From the NCBI GenBank assembly GCA_030453005.1, contig JAKDLE010000102.1:1-8011 (forward strand): 8,011 nt of DNA, written 5' to 3'. Shown here one piece after another: positions 1 through 5,536 of this stretch. The notes beneath the pieces are model-generated. The model saw nothing but the letters and a program-made list of their open reading frames with translations. It was not told the origin of the DNA and did not search any database. This DNA is from Pseudonocardia sp. (GTDB taxonomy: Bacteria > Actinomycetota > Actinomycetes > Mycobacteriales > Pseudonocardiaceae). A program made the translations under genes and the position numbers. Positions within the stretch are counted from its first letter, which is position 1, and the number at the start of each line of letters is the position of its first letter.

Positions 1-531
1 GACCAGTCGCCAGCCCCCCGCCAGCAGACGACCGGCCAGCGCCTCCGCGTCGACGTCCCCCTTCGCCAACGCGCAGTCGGCAACGACCACCGCCTGCTCG
101 AACGGCACCGTCCGGGCGACGTCGACGACGATCCGTGCTCCCGAGGTGACCAGGACTTCATCGACCACCTCGAGCTCGTCCTCGCGCAGCGGTGCTGTAC
201 GGACGTGCAAACCCGGGTCGATCCGGCCTCCGTTGTGCCGAGCGCGGGTGACCCGGACCCGGCCGAGCGCCACGCCCCACACATCCCAGCCGCGGACGAC
301 GGCCGCCGAGACGTGGCTGACCACCGCGTCCACGGAGAGCTGTGCGGCCGCCGCGCGGATCTCGGCCAGATGCCGCACCGCCCGGTCATCGGGGAGCCCG
401 CCGCGCAGGTAGGCGCCCCGACGGACGGTGGTGAGCTCACCGGAGCGCACCAGCTGCCGGACCTCGTCGTCGCCGTATCCGGCGGCCCGCAGCTCGGCCC
501 GCAGATGCACCACCGGCGGTTGTGTCCCCAT
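1..531 (-). CDS. AbiEi-type winged-helix protein, N-terminal part (cut by window edge)
   Basis: This reading frame stays open from an ATG at 529-531 to the left edge, giving 177 residues with no stop, so the C-terminus lies outside. Residues about 8-45 look like a winged helix ending in GELTTVRRGAYLRG, the hallmark of the AbiEi_4 antitoxin-type N-terminal domain. Then come VVSHVSAAVVRGWDVWG (about 70-86), GARIVVDVART (131-141) and AVVVADCALAKG (147-158), which match the middle region of a large actinobacterial family annotated as type IV toxin-antitoxin AbiEi-like. Many members end in a DUF559/Vsr-like nuclease fold; that part cannot be seen here. No good ribosome binding site precedes the ATG, and an in-frame TTG at 553-555 is an alternative start. 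A small hairpin (548-560, CAA loop) sits just upstream. The family assignment comes from remembered motifs; a true antitoxin role is not shown, and no toxin partner is visible. Confidence 0.8.
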   Translation of the reverse strand, partial: MGTQPPVVHLRAELRAAGYGDDEVRQLVRSGELTTVRRGAYLRGGLPDDRAVRHLAEIRAAAAQLSVDAVVSHVSAAVVRGWDVWGVALGRVRVTRARHNGGRIDPGLHVRTAPLREDELEVVDEVLVTSGARIVVDVARTVPFEQAVVVADCALAKGDVDAEALAGRLLAGGWRLV

Positions 532-583
532 GACCGAGATGCTGCGACGGCGCAACGCCGCCCACCACCCCGACGGCAAATCC

Positions 584-615
584 TGTGGACAACCCGACCC
601 CGATGTGCACAACCC
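584..615. repeat. Tandem DnaA-box-like word, two copies 20 bp apart
   Basis: TGTGGACAACCC at 584-595 and TGTGCACAACCC at 604-615 differ at one base and start exactly 20 bp apart. The first nine bases of the first copy, read on the minus strand, are TTGTCCACA, which matches the preferred actinobacterial DnaA box. The second copy is a degenerate version. They lie 50-85 bp upstream of the AbiEi-like gene. With only two copies and no dnaA or dnaN nearby, this is not a replication origin. They could bind DnaA or another regulator, or simply belong to the repeat-rich gap. Confidence 0.45.
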
Positions 616-616
616 A

Positions 617-688
617 GCTCGCACACAGGCTGCCGGGTCCGCACACAGGGCCGGACCTGTGTGCGAGCCCCCGGAGGTGTGTGCGAGC
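617..688 (-). terminator. Long nested hairpin after nudC, probable terminator
   Basis: Four related words fill this stretch: CTCGCACACAGG at 618-629, a near copy at 638-649, then the reverse complement at 656-667 and a near copy at 676-687. Because the spacing is 20 bp on both sides, they nest. Bases 640-649 pair with 656-665 around a 6-base loop, 635-637 pair with 668-670, and 617-627 pair with 678-688 (one continuous 11-bp stem). The element begins five bases after the nudC stop codon in the direction of transcription. There is no U-run, which is common for actinobacterial terminators. It could instead be a dispersed REP-like repeat or a protein-binding array. Confidence 0.5.
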
Positions 689-693
689 GGGGT

Positions 694-1701
694 TCAGTCG
701 ACGGCGGCCCAGGCCTCCAGCATGCTGCGCGCGATGCTGACCTTGCCGGGCAGCAGGAAGGGGGTCTCTCCGGTCGCCGCCCAGTCGCCTTCGGCCAGGG
801 CGGTGCGGAGGTCCGACCGCGACGCCCAGAAGGCCTCCGCGATCTCGCCGTCCGCAGGCACCAGGGGGACCGCCGCGTCGGCCACCGCGTGGAAGCCGAC
901 CATCAGGCTCCGCGGGAACGGCCAGGACTGGCTGCCGAGGTAGCGCAGTTCCCTCACCCGGGCCCCGACCTCCTCGTGGATCTCGCGCAGCACGCACGCC
1001 TCCAGCGACTCGCCCGCCTCGACGAACCCGGCGAGCACCGAGTAGCGGCGCTGGGGCCAGCTCGGCTGACGGGCGAGCAGCACCCGGTCGGCGCCGTCGT
1101 GCACCAGGCAGATGACGGCGGGGTCGGTGCGCGGGTACTCCTCGTGCCCCTCCGCCGCACAGCGCCGGTGCCAGCCCGCGTGGGCGGGGCGCATCGGCGA
1201 GCCGTCCCGGGCGCAGAAGCCGGTGGTGTCGTGCCAGTTGAGGGCGGCGACGGCGGTGGTGAACAGCCCGGCGCCCAGCGCGTCGAGGACGGCGCCGGCC
1301 ATCCGCAGGTCGGCCCACTCGGCGGGGTCGTCGCCTGCGACGAGGTCCGGGCGTCCGCGCACCGCCCAGTACGCGACGTCGTCTGCCTCCCCGAGCAGCA
1401 CGGCGTCGGGAGGCGGGGCGTCCCCGGTGGTGGGCCGGGTGCGCAGCCGGGCCGCCGAGCCGACGTCCCAGCTCGCGGCGTCGGCTACCCGGAAATCAGC
1501 GGCCCCGCACCCGGCGTCCGGGGTCGACTCCCAGTCGACGGGCGTCCGCCCCTGCTCGTCGACGACGACGAGCCGCGCCGACGGCCAGCCCCGCACCTGC
1601 CGCGCGGTGTCGCTGCGCAGCGGCTCGTCGCGCAGCACCGTGGACCGCGACAGCACGGGCGGGTCGAGCAGGTCGAACTCGACGCCGGTGGAGGCGCTCA
1701 T
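694..1701 (-). CDS. nudC: NAD(H) pyrophosphatase NudC (Nudix hydrolase)
   Basis: The 335-residue product should hydrolyse NADH to NMNH and AMP in the cytoplasm; the family also removes NAD caps from RNA. The Nudix box is complete: G225, E231, R239-E240, E243-E244 and G246 fit GX5EX7REUXEEXGU. After it comes SQSWPFPRS (257-265), the NADH-pyrophosphatase signature SQPWPFPxS with Ser instead of Pro at its third position. The zinc-ribbon region keeps E. coli NudC spacing, but the ligand positions read C163, D166, C181, H186 instead of four cysteines. The divergent N-terminal domain (about 1-155) is normal for the family. The ATG overlaps the stop of the upstream M16 gene by 4 bp (ATGA, 1698-1701), so translation is probably coupled. 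A hairpin follows the stop. The NudC identity is firm; whether zinc is bound is unknown. Confidence 0.93.
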   Translation of the reverse strand: MSASTGVEFDLLDPPVLSRSTVLRDEPLRSDTARQVRGWPSARLVVVDEQGRTPVDWESTPDAGCGAADFRVADAASWDVGSAARLRTRPTTGDAPPPDAVLLGEADDVAYWAVRGRPDLVAGDDPAEWADLRMAGAVLDALGAGLFTTAVAALNWHDTTGFCARDGSPMRPAHAGWHRRCAAEGHEEYPRTDPAVICLVHDGADRVLLARQPSWPQRRYSVLAGFVEAGESLEACVLREIHEEVGARVRELRYLGSQSWPFPRSLMVGFHAVADAAVPLVPADGEIAEAFWASRSDLRTALAEGDWAATGETPFLLPGKVSIARSMLEAWAAVD

Positions 1702-3083
1702 GCGATGCCGCCCAGAGCGCGTATGCCCCGACCGATGGCGTCGGCGTCACCCACGACGACGCCGGTGAACCCGTTCGGCGCGAAGAACCGCAACGCCGCC
1801 TCGGCCACCTCGTCGGCGGTGACGGCTAGCAGCCGCGCCGGGTGCCCGCGCAGCCAGTCGAGGTCGAGACCGACGGCGGCGAGCCCGGCGATGCTGCCTG
1901 CGAGGCCGCCCTGGTTGTCCAGCGAGATCAGCAGCGAGCCGATCGCGTAGCTGCGGGCCGCCTCGATCTCGGCGTCCGTGGGCGGCACCGCGGTGAGGCG
2001 GCCGAGCTCGTAGCGCGTCTCCAGCAGCGCGGCCGCGGTGACGTCGCCTGCCACGTCGGTGTCGACGCCGAGCACCGCGCCGCCGGGGATGAACTCCATT
2101 CCGGAGTGCGCGCCGTAGGTGTAGCCCTTGTCCTCGCGGATGTTCTCCATCCAGCGCGAGGAGAAGTACCCCCCGAACACGAGGTTGGCGAGCTGCAGTG
2201 CCGCGTAGGCCGGGTCCTCGCGCGCGACGGCGGGCCCGGACAGGCGCAGCTGCGACTGCACCGAGCCCGGCCGGTGCACCAGCGTGAGGTCACCGGCCGC
2301 GGGGTAGGGCGGTGCGGCGAGCTCCCGGGCGTCGACGTCGGAGGTCCAGCCGGCGAGTGCGTGCTCGACCGCGGCGATCGCGGCGGCCGGGTCGACGTCG
2401 CCGACGATCGTCAGGATCGAGCCGCGGGGCACGAGCGACGCCGCGTGGCCCGCCCGCACCTGAGCCGGGGTGACGGCGGTGACCTCGGCGGCCGTGGGCA
2501 TCTCGCGGGTGATCGGGTGGTCGCCGAACCGGACGCGCTGCAGCGCCTCCCGGGCGATCGTGCGCGGCTGCGCACGGGCGACGGCGATGCGCTCGACGAG
2601 GCGCTCCCGCTCGCGTGCGACCTCGTGGTCGGGGTGGGTCGCGTCGGTGAGGACGTCGGCCAGCAGCGCGAGGATCGTGGGCAGGCCCTCGGCGAGGCCG
2701 GACCCGGCGACGACCAGCCGCTCGGGGTCGACGCTCGCGCCGAGGTCGGCCCCGACGGCGGCGAGCTCGTCGTCGATGGTGACGCGGTCGCGGGTGGCGG
2801 TACCGGTGAACAGGGTCTCCGAGAGGAGCTCGGCGATCGCCGGATGAGCGGATCCCGGGTCCGGGTCGGCGAAGGGCACCCGCAGGCGCAGCTCCACCAT
2901 CGGCACGCTGGACCGGTTGGCGGCCAGTACCCGCAGCCCGTTCGGAAGCGTGCTGGTGACGACGTCGGGCAGCGGCACCTCGCGGGTGACGCCGAGCGGA
3001 GGCAGCGGCCGGGGGCCTGCGGGCGTCCGGCCGATCTCGGCGGCGCTGCGGTTGACCCGATTCTTCGATACAGCGACGGTCAC
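1698..3083 (-). CDS. M16 peptidase family protein, non-catalytic (R/Y) subunit
   Basis: This 461-residue protein has the two-lobed M16 layout: an N-terminal lobe from about 38 to 250 (TLPNGLRVLAANR, then HPAIAELLSETLFTGTATR) and a C-terminal lobe from about 260 to 455. The zinc motif HxxEH is absent; the equivalent place (80-87) reads HPAIAELL, so it cannot bind the metal in the usual way. The second lobe has GYFSSR (305-310) and R316 with Y323 in NIREDKGYTYG, the Arg/Tyr pair that binds substrate in M16 enzymes. It should therefore be the partner of the HxxEH protein encoded just upstream, completing one active site between two chains. The start is GTG, overlapping the partner's stop as GTGA (3080-3083), with a strong ribosome binding site. 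No signal peptide is seen, so it is probably cytoplasmic. The substrate is unknown. Confidence 0.92.
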   Translation of the reverse strand: MTVAVSKNRVNRSAAEIGRTPAGPRPLPPLGVTREVPLPDVVTSTLPNGLRVLAANRSSVPMVELRLRVPFADPDPGSAHPAIAELLSETLFTGTATRDRVTIDDELAAVGADLGASVDPERLVVAGSGLAEGLPTILALLADVLTDATHPDHEVARERERLVERIAVARAQPRTIAREALQRVRFGDHPITREMPTAAEVTAVTPAQVRAGHAASLVPRGSILTIVGDVDPAAAIAAVEHALAGWTSDVDARELAAPPYPAAGDLTLVHRPGSVQSQLRLSGPAVAREDPAYAALQLANLVFGGYFSSRWMENIREDKGYTYGAHSGMEFIPGGAVLGVDTDVAGDVTAAALLETRYELGRLTAVPPTDAEIEAARSYAIGSLLISLDNQGGLAGSIAGLAAVGLDLDWLRGHPARLLAVTADEVAEAALRFFAPNGFTGVVVGDADAIGRGIRALGGIA

Positions 3084-4357
3084 GCGTTCTCCTCCTGGGG
3101 GGCGGGCTCGACCAGCAGCACGCCGCGTCCGGAGCCCCGGATCGAGGCCGCGGCGGCCTGCACCTGGCCGGAGGTGACGGCGGCGAGGCGCCCGGGCAGC
3201 TCGTCGGTGATCTCGGCACAGCCGTAGAGCAGCTCGCGCGCCCCCAAGCCGAGCATGCGGTACATCACGCGGTCGTTCTCCTGGTGCGCTCCCGCCGACC
3301 AGCGGGCGACCTGCCCGGCCAGCTCCTCGGCGGTTGGCCCCTGCGCGGTGAGCTTGTCGAGCTCCTCGTCGACGGCGTCGAGCACGCGGTCGGGGTCGAC
3401 GGCGCCCGGGTGCACCGCGGTGATCGTGAACGTGTCGGGGTCTCGCGCGTCGAGGGAGCCCATGAGGCCCGCGGCGGCGGAGATGTCGGTGACCAACCCG
3501 TCGCCGTGGACGAGGCGGCGCTGCAGCCGCGCGGCCTCACCGTCGCCGAGGACGGAGGCGAGCAGCACGTGCGCGAGGTAGCCGTCGAGGTCGCCCGCCG
3601 GGTCGGGCAGTCGGTAACCCACCGCGAGCGCGGGCAGCGGGGCGTGCGCGTCGGGCACCACCTGGCGCCGCTCGGCGCCGGGCAGCGGCTCGGCGAAGGA
3701 CGGGCGGACCGGGGTGGGCCGCGCGGGGATGTCGCCGAAGTGCTTCTCGACCAGCGCCAGCGTCTCGTCGACGTCGATGAAGCCCGCCACGGTGACCTGG
3801 GCGTTGCCCGGTGCGTAGTAGGTGTCGAAGAAGCCGGCGGCGTCGTCGAGGCTCGCCTGCTCCAGCTCGGTGAAGTCGCCGTAGCCGTTGTGCGCGTTGG
3901 GGAAGGTGTCGTAGAGGACCGGCGGCAGCAGGATCCACGGGAACCCGCCGTAGGGCCGGTTCAGGACATTGAGCCGGATCTCCTCCTTCACCACGTCGAT
4001 CTGGTTGTGGAGGTTGTCCTCCGACAGCGTGGGCGCGCGGAGCCGGTCGGCCTCCAGGAACAGCGCCCGCTCCAACGCCGCGGCGGGCAGCACCTGGAAG
4101 TAGTCGGTGTAGTCCTGGTGGGTGGAGCCGTTGAAGATCCCGCCCGAGCCCTGGACGTGGCGGAAGTGCGCCAGCTTCTCCAGGCTCTCGCTGCCCTGGA
4201 ACATCAGGTGCTCGAACAGGTGCGCGAAACCGGTGCGGCCCTCGGGTTCGGAGCGGAAACCGACGTCGACGTGCACGGCGACGCCGACGACGGGGGTGGC
4301 GGGGTCGGGGACGAGCAGGACCCGGAGCCCGTTGGCGAGGGTCGTTCGATGCAGCAC
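3080..4357 (-). CDS. Zinc metallopeptidase, M16 family, catalytic subunit
   Basis: From the chosen GTG start the protein has 425 residues. The inverted zinc motif HLFEH is at 46-50, with the third-ligand region KEEIRLN at 124-130 (E125/E126, 74-75 residues after H50, the normal M16 spacing). NGSTHQDYTDYF (76-87) is the conserved strand next to the site. The second lobe (about 240-420) lacks a clear R/Y pair, which the downstream protein supplies. Together they resemble bacterial heterodimeric M16B peptidases that degrade peptides in the cytoplasm. No signal peptide is present. The frame stays open to a GTG at 4459, but that start would overlap the nitrilase by 62 bp and add a basic, low-complexity leader. 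GTG 4357 begins right at the conserved LHRTTLANGLRVLLV and sits seven bases after a -10-like TAGGTT, which suggests a leaderless start. Substrate unknown. Confidence 0.93.
   Translation of the reverse strand: MLHRTTLANGLRVLLVPDPATPVVGVAVHVDVGFRSEPEGRTGFAHLFEHLMFQGSESLEKLAHFRHVQGSGGIFNGSTHQDYTDYFQVLPAAALERALFLEADRLRAPTLSEDNLHNQIDVVKEEIRLNVLNRPYGGFPWILLPPVLYDTFPNAHNGYGDFTELEQASLDDAAGFFDTYYAPGNAQVTVAGFIDVDETLALVEKHFGDIPARPTPVRPSFAEPLPGAERRQVVPDAHAPLPALAVGYRLPDPAGDLDGYLAHVLLASVLGDGEAARLQRRLVHGDGLVTDISAAAGLMGSLDARDPDTFTITAVHPGAVDPDRVLDAVDEELDKLTAQGPTAEELAGQVARWSAGAHQENDRVMYRMLGLGARELLYGCAEITDELPGRLAAVTSGQVQAAAASIRGSGRGVLLVEPAPQEENA
3089..3096 (-). promoter_or_regulatory. Strong ribosome binding site for the non-catalytic M16 gene
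   Basis: On the minus strand this reads AGGAGGAG, with the AGGAGG core at 3091-3096 and seven bases before the GTG start at 3081-3083. It lies inside the last codons of the catalytic M16 gene. This supports the GTG start and suggests the second subunit has its own efficient initiation as well as coupling through the GTGA overlap. Confidence 0.85.
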
Positions 4358-4364
4358 GTCCCCG

Positions 4365-4370
4365 AACCTA
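4365..4370 (-). promoter_or_regulatory. Candidate -10 element of a leaderless promoter for the M16-nudC unit
   Basis: The minus strand reads TAGGTT here, matching the actinobacterial -10 form TANNNT, followed by seven bases and then the GTG at 4357. That spacing puts the transcript start at the start codon. No good Shine-Dalgarno sequence precedes this GTG. A convincing -35 box is not visible (CTGACC is present but only 14 bp away), so the promoter is a prediction from the -10 and its spacing only. Confidence 0.45.
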
Positions 4371-4373
4371 GTC

Positions 4374-4388
4374 GACCGGTCGCCGGTC
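4374..4388. repeat. Short perfect inverted repeat between nitrilase and M16 genes
   Basis: GACCGG at 4374-4379 and CCGGTC at 4383-4388 form a perfect 6-bp stem with a 3-base loop. It sits nine bases after the nitrilase stop and just upstream of the candidate M16 -10 element. It could help end nitrilase transcription or act as an operator for the M16 promoter. It is short, GC-rich and lacks a U-run, so chance is also possible. Confidence 0.3.
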
Positions 4389-4397
4389 AGCCCGGTG

Positions 4398-5423
4398 TCA
4401 CCCCGACGCCTCGGCCCGCGTCGGCGCGACCGGATCCAGATCACCCTCGATCTCGACACCCGGAGCGGAGAACGGGACCACGCGGTCGCCGGGGGTCTTG
4501 TTGAGCAGCAGCCGCGTGACGTCGGGCCGCGAGTAGTGGCCCGACGGGTCGGCCGCGGCCTTCGCCAGCGAGATCATGCCCAGATCGAGGTCGGCGTAGA
4601 GGATGCCCTCGACGTCGGGGGCCAGCGCTTCCGCGATCTCCTGCCCGTCGGGGGCGAAGATTCGGGCGTGCCCGCCGCCGGGCTGCAGCAGCGCGCGCTT
4701 GGTGTCGTCGGTGCAGAGCAGCTCGACCATCTCGGACGAGACCGTGGCGCACGGCGCGAGCACGAAGCACTGGCCCTCCACGGCGTAGACGCGGCTGGCC
4801 GAGGTGTTGACCTCCGGGCCGAGCGCGTACGCCCCGCCGACGTAGAGCGAGAAGCTCGGCCACGCGCCGACGTGCACCTGCTCGTCCTGCGCGTACATCG
4901 CGTACTTGCTCAACGGCTGCAGGTGCTCCCAGCAGCACAGCCCGCCGAGGCGCCCGAGCGGCGTCGGGTAGACGGTGAGGTCGGAGCCGTCACCCTCGCC
5001 GAAGACCGTGCGCTCGACGTGGGTGGGCTTGAGCTTGCGGCGCCGCGCGATCGTCCCACCGTCCGGGCCGATGATCCACTGGGCGATGTAGAGGCTGCCG
5101 GCCTGGCGCTCGGAGAGGCCCATCACCACGGTGATCGAGTGCTCGCGGGCCGCCGCGGCCAGCCGGTCGGCCTGCGGGGAGCCGTAGACCAGCGAGTTAT
5201 CGTGGTAGCGCTGCACGAACTGCATCCCCCAGGCCGGGGAGTCGAGCCAGATGAACCACGGGTAGCCGGGCAGCCAGGTCTCGGGGAAGCCGATCAGCTT
5301 CGCGCCGTTCGCGGCGGCCTCGGCGATCAGGGCGATCGCCTTGTCGACGCCGGCGTCGAGGTCGAGGAACGCGGGGGCGGCCTGCACGGCGGCGGCGCGG
5401 TACGTCGGGTGGTCGATGCTCAT
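4398..5423 (-). CDS. Nitrilase (carbon-nitrogen hydrolase family)
   Basis: The 341-residue enzyme should hydrolyse a nitrile to its carboxylic acid and ammonia in the cytoplasm. The catalytic triad is visible: E48 in FPETWLPGYPWF, K130 in RRKLKPTHVER (127-138), and C164 in CCWEHLQPL (163-171). The Lys-Cys distance of 34 equals that of Rhodococcus nitrilases (E48, K131, C165). KYAMYAQDEQVHVGAWP (173-189) and the GEGDGSD segment (142-148) are also typical of true nitrilases rather than amidases. The length fits the 330-370 residues of bacterial members, which usually form spirals or large oligomers. Whether it prefers aliphatic, aromatic or arylaceto-nitriles, or acts as a cyanide hydrolase, cannot be told. 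ATG 5421-5423 is preceded by a weak GGGG. The divergent AraC-type gene is the likely regulator. No nitrile hydratase or aldoxime dehydratase gene is nearby. Confidence 0.95.
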   Translation of the reverse strand: MSIDHPTYRAAAVQAAPAFLDLDAGVDKAIALIAEAAANGAKLIGFPETWLPGYPWFIWLDSPAWGMQFVQRYHDNSLVYGSPQADRLAAAAREHSITVVMGLSERQAGSLYIAQWIIGPDGGTIARRRKLKPTHVERTVFGEGDGSDLTVYPTPLGRLGGLCCWEHLQPLSKYAMYAQDEQVHVGAWPSFSLYVGGAYALGPEVNTSASRVYAVEGQCFVLAPCATVSSEMVELLCTDDTKRALLQPGGGHARIFAPDGQEIAEALAPDVEGILYADLDLGMISLAKAAADPSGHYSRPDVTRLLLNKTPGDRVVPFSAPGVEIEGDLDPVAPTRAEASG

Positions 5424-5474
5424 GGGCCCCGAGGGTGCCGGGCCGGGGGCGCAGGCGCTGGTCCCTTCGTGTCG

Positions 5475-5504
5475 GTCTTGTTGACTCTGCGGCGCAGCGT
5501 CTTG
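5475..5504. promoter_or_regulatory. Candidate operator region between nitrilase and AraC-type gene
   Basis: GTCTTG occurs at 5475-5480 and again at 5499-5504, 24 bp apart, with some further matches after each copy. AraC-family proteins often bind such direct half-sites. Between them lies a perfect 11-bp palindrome, CTGCGGCGCAG (5487-5497). The second GTCTTG overlaps the candidate -35 of the regulator gene, so binding there could repress the regulator while activating the nitrilase. The nitrilase strand of this gap has no TANNNT -10, as expected for an activator-dependent promoter. Both the site and its role are inferred. Confidence 0.35.
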
Positions 5505-5530
5505 CCTGCTCCGGGCCGCGTCCCTACCGT
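5502..5530 (+). promoter_or_regulatory. Candidate leaderless promoter of the AraC-type regulator
   Basis: TTGCCT (5502-5507) matches four of six bases of the -35 consensus. It is followed after exactly 17 bp by TACCGT (5525-5530), which fits the actinobacterial -10 form TANNNT. Six bases later comes the ATG at 5537, so the transcript would begin at the start codon. No Shine-Dalgarno sequence is present, which agrees with a leaderless message. Confidence 0.6.
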
Positions 5531-5536
5531 CGGTCC

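Noticed and set aside
584..615. Replication origin, because of DnaA-box-like words
   Set aside because: Only two words, one degenerate, no AT-rich tract, and no dnaA, dnaN or similar gene in the window.
584..688. CRISPR-like array, because words recur every 20 bp
   Set aside because: The words are only about 12 bp, half are inverted, and the spacers are about 8 bp; no cas gene is present.
205..1950. A 581-codon open frame on the plus strand
   Set aside because: It lies antisense to the AbiEi-like, nudC and M16 genes, crosses the intergenic hairpin, and its Arg/Gly/Ala/Pro-rich translation shows no domain. Long antisense frames are expected at this GC content.
1842..4504. Long plus-strand frames (1842-3227 and 3284-4504)
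   Set aside because: Both mirror the two M16 genes, which have clear motifs on the minus strand. The plus-strand translations are low-complexity and motif-free.
5435..5536. N-terminal extension of the AraC-type regulator
   Set aside because: The 34 extra codons cover the promoter and candidate operator, and the leaderless promoter points to ATG 5537.
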